Assembly (NCBI GenBank): GCA_029204225.1
Contig: CM055098.1
Location: 452,501 to 516,500 of the forward strand
DNA length: 64,000 nucleotides
From: Diphasiastrum complanatum
Taxonomy: Eukaryota; Streptophyta; Lycopodiopsida; Lycopodiales; Lycopodiaceae
Direction: 5' to 3'
Part shown: piece by piece, positions 11,994-23,716 of the stretch
Numbering within the stretch: the first letter of the stretch is position 1
How the letters are laid out: each line of letters starts with the position of its first letter
The notes under the pieces: generated by a model
The model's input: only the letters and a program-made list of their open reading frames with translations
Databases searched by the model: none
What the model was told of the DNA's origin: nothing
Made by a program: the position numbers and the translations under genes

Positions 11994-12327
11994 GTGGAGA
12001 TTTCTTTAGAGCATATTGCAAAGTGAAAAACTGATCCCTCATGATCTTTTTCTTATGTTGTGATGCTTGTTTCATTATTTTATCTTCATTTTGAATGTGT
12101 TTCAAGTATTATTCATATATTCCAGGTATATCATTTGATAAAAATTATTATTATTGTGCAATTTTGGCTTTGACTTTGTCAAATAAATGGGAATATATCA
12201 CAAAATAGAACCAAGACTCTTAAATCCATATTGCTAACAAAAATAACTATATCATATAATAATGTCTTGATGTCATGGAATTATCTAAAATAACCCAACC
12301 CAAATATCTTTTTACTCAACACTTAGC

Positions 12328-13101
12328 TCAACTACATGCGAAGCTACATTTACGAGAAAGCATGTGCAATAAGTCCTTTTTCTCAAACTGAGCGTGATAA
12401 ATACACATATTGTGATTCATGTCTAGCCCAAGCACGCGTAAGAGAATGTAGTACATGTGCTTGCATGCATGGTAAGATTTTCCAGTCCTTTCTCGCCACT
12501 GAAAATCTTCACATGTGCAAGAGGGGTGCTCAGATATGCTCACGTCGTAGGCTATGGCTCTTTGGATTGAATTTTTTGTTTCTATTTTAAAAATCTCATG
12601 TTCAAACCGTTCAATTATGGTGATTAATAGAATTTTGGCAGATAGACTCAAAGCCAAATCTATTTTCTTGAGGGCCAAATTTGATATCCTTGTACGTACA
12701 CGGGTCCTTCTCTGGCTACTCTCAGGAACATCCTCTCCCTCAGTAGTTGGAATTCTATTTTCTGGAACATCAAGTCCTTGAGCATGAGGAAGAACCATTT
12801 GTCCATTGTCGCATTCCCAAAAAACAAGGGGCAAGAACTCCCTTTGAGCTATTCTTGATCTGTTTTTTACACTTTCACAATCCAGATCCAAGCCATCCCA
12901 TGCAAGTGACCCTACTGCCTGGTTTGGTTCGACGAATTGCCCAGATGGTGTCATGAATATCGGTTTCCTTGACAACACTAGATGTTGCTCTATCAATATG
13001 GTCAACGTGTGTTTCATTACCATGTTTTGTTTCCACATTGACAGTCTCCACATTGGAGAAATTAATGTGTCTACCACCACGTTGTCTAGGTCGATTGACA
13101 T
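12328..13101 (-). CDS. SWIM zinc-finger protein, possibly transposon-derived
   Basis: This 257-residue frame has a C-terminal SWIM-type zinc-binding motif: 'SCTCEDFQW', then 'ACKHMYYILLRVLGLD' (roughly residues 200-232), giving the C-x-C...C-x-H ligands. SWIM domains occur in plant MULE and other DNA-transposon proteins and in ubiquitin-ligase-type host proteins. The central part is rich in charged residues with no known domain. Another frame on the same strand (13213-12875) overlaps its start and looks equally coding-like ('MYNNLGSQGDRITGRRKR'), so the true N-terminus may lie there with a frameshift near 12970. The methyltransferase-like pseudogene 4 kb further along the same strand may belong to the same element. 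No terminal inverted repeats were found. Confidence 0.5.
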   Translation of the reverse strand: MSIDLDNVVVDTLISPMWRLSMWKQNMVMKHTLTILIEQHLVLSRKPIFMTPSGQFVEPNQAVGSLAWDGLDLDCESVKNRSRIAQREFLPLVFWECDNGQMVLPHAQGLDVPENRIPTTEGEDVPESSQRRTRVRTRISNLALKKIDLALSLSAKILLITIIERFEHEIFKIETKNSIQRAIAYDVSISEHPSCTCEDFQWRERTGKSYHACKHMYYILLRVLGLDMNHNMCIYHAQFEKKDLLHMLSRKCSFACS

Positions 13102-13213
13102 TTACAAATTCAGGCCTGTGTGAGCTGTTCGCCTCAACATCAACAAAAATTGTTGGATTTCTTTTTCGTCGACCTGTGATTCGATCACCTTGAGATCCAA
13201 GATTATTGTACAT

Positions 13214-14699
13214 AGGTGTCTGAGCCTCAAAAAAATATCACAAATTTGTAGGCAAATTGTTGCTTTGTGCAATTTCAAACATTAAAACAAATAGATTTGA
13301 TATTAGTTATTATAAATTACAAACTTATCAAGAACATATATATATTTTGGATTCAAAATAAACGACAATATGCAAATTAGATATGAATCAATTGAAAAGT
13401 TCAATAAATCTAATTTATCTTATCATGCTCTCATGCTACTTAACTTACATAGCAATAGATTGATGCCACTACATGCAAAAGCAGAGGATTGATGATCTGC
13501 GTGCTCATCTTCTTGTTATTTTCCCAACAACTATGGTGCAGATTATCAAGCTAAATCCTTACCCTATAGCCTTTGTTGACCTCAAAGATCTACAACAGTT
13601 TTCACTTTCATCTAATCGATGTTATATTGGAAAGCAGAGGCGAACAATTGGATTAACCAAAAAATAAAACATCATTACCATCCATAAAACATTTGCATGT
13701 AAAAGTTAAGAACAACTATCAAAATTTTACTAAGCTATTTCTTCTACATTCTTTTAATCTTCATAAAGTTAAAATATGACAATATGACATGGCAAGGCCT
13801 TTGCATTACAATACCACATCGTTCTTGTTTAGCATAAGGTTCCAATTAGTTTTCAGCTAAACAATGATTACCTTAAAATAACATCTTTTTGCATGCATTT
13901 TTTTGTCTTGAGGAGGTAAATCTTCTAGACCATGGATAGAAAAAAAGTTTTTGGGGAAAGGAAAATTTCACTAAAAAAAACAAGTGATTTTTGTCACCTG
14001 GAGAATAAAGTAGAAATTGATGGGCTCACTACAAGAATGGCAAACGGGGTATTCACTACTAGTTCTTAATATATTTTCCAAGTTTAGGATCATCAATGGT
14101 AGTTTGACGTTTAATTTATTCATTATGCATGGAATTTTTTGGATGTGTTCAAGACCGATCGGTTTCTCTAGTGTCTATCCAAACACTCACTGCTTCGATC
14201 ATAAATATATGATAGATCGTAGTAGGTACTAAAAAGCGGAATCTAGATATCTTGTGTGACTTGTCTATTTGACTCTATGATGCATAATGAATCAGGGTCA
14301 TACTTAGAGTTTGAATCTTGATTAGATGGATCATGGTTTATACTTGAGTTTGATCATAGTTATTTGTAACTGTGAATTTTGACAAATGTAGCTGATTATT
14401 GTGTGCACTCAAGAGCTGGCACTTGCCAATGGCCATCATCGTGACTATTTTGTAAGTAGTATTGAAAAGTAAAATATGTGAAATGCGAGAGAAATCAATA
14501 TTTTCAAGCTGTTTTAACATTTTTTTGTAAAAATAGTTGGAACTTTTTTAAATAGGCCAAGTTTTTCTAAGAGACCCCAATTTTAAGCTGCTGATTCTTC
14601 CAATTCTGAAAGGCAGGAAACCTTAGTCAAGGCCAGAACAGTTCCTAGTGTATATTGCCGAGGAGCCACCGACAGCTGTTGGCGGCTGATGTCCACACA
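13214..14699. other. No recognised feature
   Basis: AT-rich sequence between the SWIM ORF and the end of the NagZ-like gene. Only short frames without domains are present. It should contain the 3' untranslated region of the NagZ-like gene next to 14700, but I see no clear polyadenylation signal. Confidence 0.5.
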
Positions 14700-17224
14700 T
14701 TACCCATCATGTACGACTGCCGCATGATGTATAATATTTTCCACAAGTTCATTATGCTCTTTGCATCCAATTAACTCTAGTTTGGCATGTTGGAAACTTT
14801 CCTCAAATTTAGCATTTTGAAAGTTGGGGGATCTTACATAAATGTCTGCCAGATTTGCAACTTTTTCCCCTGCCTCTTTAACTCTCCAATATGGCAAACT
14901 CCCATCCATGACCGCTTTTACCAGTGCTCTTATTACTGATAATTGACGCTGCTTCGTGTGGCAAATCAAAAGCATGTCCACACCAGCAAGAAGCGCCTGC
15001 AAAGCCGCATGTTCAATCGAAAAACCCTTAAGAATCGCACCCATTTCCAGACAGTCACAAACAATTACTCCCTCAAAGTGGAGCTTTTTTGTTAAATGCT
15101 CAATAGCTCCCTTGCTCATGGTTGCAGGGTACTCAGGGTTATCAGTTTCTGCACTAAGAGATGGAACACTAATGTGAGCCACCATCACTGCTGCAACATC
15201 GGCATCAACTGCTTTGGCAAATGGTAAAAGCTCCACTTTTTCGAGCCTGTCTAGCTTATGAGAGAGGGATGGTAGCTCTTTATGGCTATCCTTGAAAGTA
15301 TCGCCGTGACCAGGGTAATGTTTTGCACAGGCTGCAACTCCCTCCTTCTGCAAGCTCCTGATGAACTCAAACCCAAATTCAGCCACTAGTGATGGGGAGC
15401 TACCAAAAGATCTATCCCCAATTATTGGGTTTTTTGGATTACTATCAACATCCACAACTGGGGCTAAGTCCATGTCAATATTTACAGCTCGGAGCTCCTT
15501 CCCAAGAATATTTCCCATGGCAGCTGCTGCACAAGGATCGCCTGTGTGCCCAAAAATTCTTGCTGGAGGTAAGGGGGTAAAGGGAGGTCCTAGTCTAGAA
15601 ACAGTCCCTCCTTCTTGATCCACCATAATGATTAGCTTCCGTCTGCCAGCTGCTTTTTTTAAATCTAAGCAAAGTCGAGAAACCTGTTCAGGATTCTGAA
15701 CATTTCTGGAGAAAATAATCGCTCCACCTGCGCCTGATTGATTTGATGGTTGTATTGCATGCTTCAAGTCAGAACATATTAGACAGTAAAACATCAAAAG
15801 GTTGCAACAACAACAATGTAGAGTGTGTGTGTGTACATCATGTGTGTGTGTGTGTGTGTGTGTATCAAAATTTCGTTGCAAATGGAACACTTTTGTTTCA
15901 ATACATTGTTTTGTACAAAACCTCGTCTTTCTTTCTTTTTATTAAATAAAAACCTTACAAAGCAATAGTGTTAGGCATAATAAACACCTAAATTAGTGGG
16001 CGAGAAAATTGTCCCACCCAAGCAGCAGATATGACATCCTCTTTGAGACCAAAGGTGAAATGAATAAAAGCATTTGCCTCAGCCATGAGGTCCTTACCCG
16101 CAAAAGAAGTTCCCCTAACCCTGACATTGAGGGCTTTAAGATCTCGTTTTTTATGTTCTTGAATAGATTCAGAAATAACCTGCTTAGAACTCTTAAGCAC
16201 GTTGGCCCAAGAACTCTTCGATTGCTGAAGTTGCTGCTCCAAGGAGTGAACCCGTTCTTGCAGCTGCTTTGCCTTGTTTTCTGAATCTGCATTGCCGCTT
16301 CCTTCTTCTCCATCTTTATCTGATTCCATTTCATTTTTGAGGTAAGTAACATCAACCTCAAGAATGCCAACTTTGCCCTGTAGGGCTAAGACCATGTTCT
16401 CCAGAGTGGAGATTTGGAATGCTTGTTTCTTGATGATCGCAAGCAAGGATGCATTGTCCTCATGAAGAGAATCAATGATACGGGGGAAACCAGATAAAAA
16501 TTCAGCTGAAAGAGACGGAGACAATGGGGGGGGCGAAGATGAAGGGGTGAAAGAGGGAGAGGAGGAAGAAAGAGTAGAGGGGGTAGTGGCAGTGGGAGAA
16601 GAGGTGTAGCTTGTGGGAGTGGAGGGTAGGGGCGAGGGAGAGGAAGCAGGAGAGGGAGGGGGCAAGGTAAAGGGATTGGGAGCTGTAATAGAAGACAAAG
16701 GGAGAAGGGAGAGGGGTTTTCTTCCCTTTCTGATTCACAGATTGCCAGTCAGCCATAGTACCACAGCTAGATACAGGTTTAATGAGGGAAAAGGTAGACG
16801 AAAGGCAAGGACAGACAAAAGGAAGGGCATGGATAGCGAGGGGGCAGCAGGAGCTCAGGAGGCAAAAGGGAGAGCTCAGGAGGCAAAAGGGAGGGCAGGG
16901 ACAGGGACAAGTACAGGTAGCAAGAAGACAAGGGCAGGAATAGGCAGAAGGGAGGTAGAGGGAGATGGGCAGGCAGCGGGACAGGTAGTGAGGGAGACAG
17001 GGCAAGAACAGGGTGCGACGACAGGAAGGGCAGGTAGCGAGGCAGGTTAGCGATGGTAGGGTAGCGATGGAGGGCCAGTGATGGCAGGGTAGCGATGGAG
17101 GGCAGCGAGCAGCAGCAGCAAGGTAGAGATCAGCAGCAGGGCGCCATCACTGCAGGGAGCCATCGCAGGAGGGAGGAGCGAGGGAGGAGAAAGGGAGGAA
17201 GAGAAGGCGCGCTGCTGCCATCGC

Positions 17225-17322
<98 letters not shown>

Positions 17323-18240
17323 AGTCTGGAACAAATATATATCCATGGATTTTTCCATTGGGAGCACATTGCATCTCCATACTAAAAAGTCTTAAGCTTA
17401 CAAATATCAAAAAATTGTCAGTGCTTGACGTATAGATGAGAAGGGATCAACCACTACATAGCACGAACGTATAGACAATCTACATCTTGGCCTATTGTCA
17501 ACATCTAAAACTTGAGAAATACAGTCCTCAGCGGACAAAAAAACCAAGGTGTTGATAATAGATTCTATCGGGTGGACTGTATAGACCCGATAGAATAGAG
17601 CAACCATATGTGGCCCAGGCATACCGTATGGGACTAAGCTCTATTGTGATGCATGCATGCTCCTCTCTCAAGTGGTGAGTACGAAGAGCCTCGCGTGTGG
17701 GGGGGTCTCCAAGTGGCATCACAAGCTGCAATCTCCCTCATCATGTCACAGAAGATAGTAGTATCGCGACCAAGGCAAATGCAAGGTAGCCACTGTAAAA
17801 GAAACTGGTGTGTAAGTCTAGTGGCTACCTCATGGTGTGTCCGCTGCCACCCGAGTGACTTAAAACAAAAATCTATAAGAGCTATAGAATGTTATTCTTT
17901 TACCTTCGCAATGTACTATCTTCACATCTTGTTTTCAAAATCTTTTTGTCAACAACAATCAAAAGTTACGAGCATTTATTTATTAGCACAACATTTGGGA
18001 CCACTTTCTAAAGGTTGAATGGTTTATCATATTCTTTAAGCTGATTTAAAGGTTAAAAAGCACTAGGATTAATAAATGTAACCTGAGTTGCAGCGGATCG
18101 TGATCCGATGCAACAACGATTCGGATCGCCAGCGATCTAGGACCAGAAACGTGATCCCAGATCGCAAAATAACTTGCAAATTTTTCTCTGTGGGCTGGAC
18201 CGCTATTGCAGTAGATTGTGGCCCACATAAAAGAACTTGC

Positions 18241-18312
<72 letters not shown>

Positions 18313-19701
18313 GAGGGGTGATAGGGTGATTGTGCATTCTAGCCATCTTGGAGCATTGTTCAGGGTGTGATCAACACGGTGGCAATGGCAAGGCAATGGT
18401 GTTTCTCTCCAAAATAACTTTAGGTAAGTTTTGGCTTCATATCTTGTAAGCTCATGGAAAGAGCTGTAGGCAACCTAATGAAATGGTTTTTAGTTCTAAA
18501 TCATCTGTATTGAACCCCACAGACATGCTTATGTTGTTACTTTTCCCCATTATTGCTTGTAACAAAAGATGTGAATCTCATACCCTATTTCCACTTGTTT
18601 TTGGCCCTTTCGTAATTGGCCTGTAGTCATCTGATTGAGGTGCAGTTTGAGGCTAAACTGTGTTTCTTCATGCCCACAAACATGCTTGTGCTATTAGTTT
18701 CGGCTATTATCACTTGTAGTGAAATTTGTCAATGGCATGCCGAAATCCCATGTATTTTTTAGGATTTTGGTGAGTCGAATTGTAGGCATGTTATTGAGGT
18801 GCAGTCTGAAGCTGCCATGTGTTTCTTCTTGCCCATAGAATGCCTGGGATGCTTGTTTTGATGAGTTCAGGATCTAGGACACTATTTTCAGCTTGAACTT
18901 GTTGTCGATGCAAAAAGAATGGCAGTTTTTTTTCGTTGTTGGGTTTACGACTTAGGGTTGTTGTAAGCAATTGAATGTTGTAAATGCATATGTGGAATCT
19001 GGATGTTGTTACTACCGATGGAATGTGCTGACATCTGATTGTTTGCTTTCTCTTTTGTAGGTCTGATACATTGACAATTTGACATGATGTCGGTCCTTGG
19101 CAGAGGCATTTGGTCAGAGGTTGAGCTGACAAATGGGGATGTGGCTACGCACCAGGGATCAGGTGCCCGCAGATGGAGATGCCTGAACACATGCAGCCTC
19201 TCGTCCTATTATGACTTCAGCAGCAGGTCCCTCTCGACCATCGTCGTCATTAGCTACTGATGATGCACCACCTACAAAGCCAGATCTTACCAACGGGGGG
19301 GGGCACAGAATCCACCATGTGATGTGAGAGGTCGACCTAGAGGGAGCAATAGCAAAAGTTGGAGCCAGCCAAGGGGGGCAGGAGGGAGAGGGAGAGAGAG
19401 AGAGGGAGAGGCAAGGGACAGGGTGGAAGCAAAGATGGAGGCAGAGGCTCACCACGGTGCATGAAACCCTCAACGTCATTTGCAAACTCCCTATTTGGCA
19501 GTTCCACAGACTTTGCTAATTCGGACTATGAGTTAGAGAACTATCCAGTGTTTATGAGACATTTTCATATTGTTTATCAGACATCATTGTACTTCATTAT
19601 GGTGCCTTGAGGCCGACATTATATATTGTCACATTTTTACACTATTTCTTGTTTGGTTTTTTCAGTATGGTTTACTTTAGTATGGTAACTATCACATTTT
19701 A

Positions 19702-19783
<82 letters not shown>

Positions 19784-22700
19784 CAATATGGTTTCAATGG
19801 TTTGCTATGGTTCTCTATTCGTTCATTTACGAAGCAACAACTTGCCATATCATGCTTTCGCGTGGGCACTATATAATGTACTCAGTTTTGTTGCTCACAT
19901 TGAGCTGATTCACATTCTTGTAGCAAGCTATGAGATGGATGCTTATGCTTCATAACCGTTGTCAAGTTTGAAGTCATTCAGTATATTTTCATACGATTTC
20001 ATTTCACACATTACAGATTTGATTGAAAACCAGGATAGAAAATCACTTAATGGCCCAAAACTGGACCGCACTGGTCTTGAAAGTCTTGGCAAACTAGATA
20101 AATGACCTGCTCTCAAAAAACCCTTTCATTTGGTCCCATTTGGCACCAATTTTTTTTTTTTTAACAGATTGCATTCTGGGAAACCCTAATGGGCAATCGC
20201 GGGTCACGTTCCGGAACGTGATCCGGAATGTGTTCCAGATCGTGTTTCGGAACGTGGCCTGCATGTTAGAATGTGACATGTGGCCAACTTGGGCATGCAA
20301 TCTCACATCTAAAACTATTTTACAAAACTTTAAAAGCCCAATGTTTTGAAACTATAGGGTGTTAGATGAAAGGTTCAAAGTCTAGGATTTCACATTTCAA
20401 ATGGCAAAGCTTCAAGCAAGTTTGAACAGCATCCAAACACATTTGATGCAACTATGTACATCCCTTGGTCTCAACTCACCAATTTTTATAGTACATTAGC
20501 TTTCATATATTTGTACATGAACCATTGTACCAAATTCTTATCATTTCTTCAAAGGCATCCATATCTCCTCACAAAATAATAAGAGATAATTACATTGAAT
20601 CACTGCAACTTACTCAAAACCTAACTAAATAGCATAGTTGGTAGCTAGCCACAACTTGGACTAAGATCTCAAGTGAGAAATACATGTCAACTAAAGAAAC
20701 ATACAATAGCACTCCAAATTATATTTTGTAGTATAAGCAAGGAGTAATCGGATGCTCGACATCTTGGCCATCGGGGAGTATGTATTGAAGTAGTCGATAC
20801 CATACCTCTGAGTGTAGCCTTTCGTGACAAGTCGAGCCTTGTATCTTCCAACATCGCCATCTTAGCTTCTTCTTGTATACCCATTTGCAATCGACTTTCT
20901 TCTTTCCTTCTGGTAGTAATTCGAGTGTCCATGCCTGATTGTGCTTCATTGATTCGATTTCCTCCGACATAGCCTGTCTCCAAAATTCGCCCCCTCAAGA
21001 TTTTGAATTGCTTCTAGATATGTCGTTGATTCCTCGGTGAAACCACAGAATTCGAAATTTGTGGCCTCGTTCGACTGAAGACTATCAATGAGTCTGACGG
21101 GGGGGTCTTCGAATTCTTGTCGACCTTCACAATTGGGGATCCCTGGCTGCTGATTCGATCTTTGCGTTTCTTCTTCGAATTCTCCATTAGGCTGATCTTC
21201 TGTCTCCTGTTCTGGAGTTTGTGGTTCGACATTCTGATTCAACGCTTGGCCTTGAACTCCCTCTTCGATTGGTGATATCGAGAAGACTTCATGGCCACTT
21301 GATTCTTTCATTCTTGGAAATGTCGATTCGTCGAACTTCACATCCTTGCTCATAATCACCTTCTTTGAGGTTGGATTGTAGAGTCGATAGATGTGTGAGC
21401 CGTTCAAATATCCGACCATGACAGTTTGTACCGACTTTTCATCCAGTTTACTTCTTTTCTCTTTTGGTACGTGCATGTAAGCTGCACATCCGAACACTTC
21501 CACATACGATAGATCGGGCTTCTCACCTGTCCACATTTCATACGGCGTCTTGCCTTCCACTGTCATCGTTATCGAGCGATTTTGTAGATGGACCGCAACA
21601 ACGATTGCTTCAGCCCAAAAATGACTTGGCAGTTGTGCTTGAGCCATCATGCACTTCTGTTTCGTCTTTCTACTACACCATTGTATTGTCATGTATATGC
21701 AGGCGAGAATTGATGTTCGATGCTTGTCTCCAGAGAGAAGCTCAAAAATTCTTTGCTCGAATATTCGCCTCCATTGTCGGACCTAAGGATTTGCAGTTTC
21801 TTGGACGTGCCGTTCTGTAAACGCTACAAATTTCTTGAATGCATCGAACACTTCTGACTTCATCTTCAAATAGTATACAATAGTCATCCTACTGAAATCA
21901 TCTATGAATGTGAGGAAGTATCTCGAGCCCAAAAGGGAGTCAACTTTCATGGGTCCACAGACATCCGAATGAACCAGCTCTAGGATCTCTTTAGCTCTCG
22001 TTCATATACGAATGGATCTCGATGCTACTTACCTTTCTGATAGGCTTTGCAGAAGTATGAATTTGGACTTGTAACTTTAAGACAATTCACAAGCTCATTC
22101 TTGCTCATGTCATAGAGACTCCTCATAATACATGCGTTTATGCCAGAGATGATTCTCACTTTCGGATGCATTCAATACACTATCGTAGCGTTTCCATCGA
22201 ACAAGACTCGTATTCCAAGATCTATCCTTGATACAGAGAGTATTTCTCTCCTCAATGTGGGTACATAAACCTCTCCTTGTAACTCTGTATGTCTCGACAA
22301 TGTACGGAGTTGAAGAGTTCCGATGCCCTTGACATCGTGTATGCTTCCATCTCCCAGTATTATTGTTCTTGTGTTGTCTAGTGCCTTGTAGTTCATCAGA
22401 ACATTCTTGTTGCAAGTGATGTGAGATGTGGCACCTGAATCAATCACTATGTTGTAATCATGTTGTGCGTAAGTTGTGGACTCTTCATCGACAGCTGTGA
22501 ACGCATTTGTAGTTCTTCTCCCCATCTTTGGATGACTCTGCGACATTTTCCTTTTCTCCTTTGTGTTTTTCTTTGGGGTTAAACCAGCAATCGTATGTTG
22601 AATGCCCCCTTTTCTTGCAATGAATGCAAGGTATAGTCGGATTAAACCAACATTTGTCTGTTGTATGCCCCGACTTGTGACAGTGATCACAGGTAGAAGT

Positions 22701-23634
22701 ATCTTTGTTGTTGTTACCCTTTGTTGAAGACATCATTTGAGTCTTGTCAATTTGGGCTTATTTTTGTTCGTTTTCTTTTCCTTTGTGAAAAGGGCCTTCT
22801 CCATGTCTCCATTTGTTTCTCCTTCATCTCTCATCAATCTTTCGTCTGCTACGAGATTGACTGCTCTTTCGAATGTCATCTCAGGAAAACTTAAGATGAG
22901 CATTCTTAGCGGCTGATAAGATGAGGGCGGTAGTGATTTCATGAAGTACATTAGCTACTGGGGGGTTGGGACTTGGTGCTCTTGTCCAGATGCAGAAAGC
23001 TGCCCGAAGATCGTCTTGATCTTCTCTATGTGTCGATCCAGCTCATTCCCATCCCATCGAAGGCTTTGCAGTTGATTGTGGAGGTGCATGACCGATGCAG
23101 CTATCCTCACTTCGTATTTTTGCTTTAGCTTCTTCCACGCTTCATGGCTGCTTTGGCAATCTTCAATTTGCATGAGGAGATCTTCGTTTATGGAGGATAC
23201 GATGATTTCCATTGCGCGTTCATCTTTCCTTACCCATTCCGCCCTCCTTGGATCTCACTCTAGATGTTTTGGCTCTGTGAGATAAGTTACTGACCAGATC
23301 CCTTCGCCTTTGAGAAGTGTCTTTATCTTGAACTTCCATATGCGATAGTTTGCACCATCAAGGTTGATCGTGTTCTTTGCTTGAATTACAGTAGCCATAT
23401 TGTATCTAATGATCCTGTTCTAATACCATGCTAGGGAATTGTCAGAAGCGTGTTGTGTGATGTGCGCAATCGTAGGAACTAGATAACCTAATACGAATCC
23501 CAGACAATCACAACGATCAATCAAATGCATGCATTGCGAAACAATGCAGGAAGAATAAAATATCTTTTGTATTTCTTTTTCTCAGAGTGAGTCAGTAGTG
23601 CAACGCCAAATGGCGGCCTAACACTCCTCTCTCT

Positions 23635-23716
<82 letters not shown>

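Noticed and set aside
15734-15890. N-terminal extension of the NagZ-like exon 2 frame, with His-Thr repeats
   Set aside because: It is intron sequence over a (GT)n tract; the true N-terminus is exon 1 at 25275-25140, which joins in phase.
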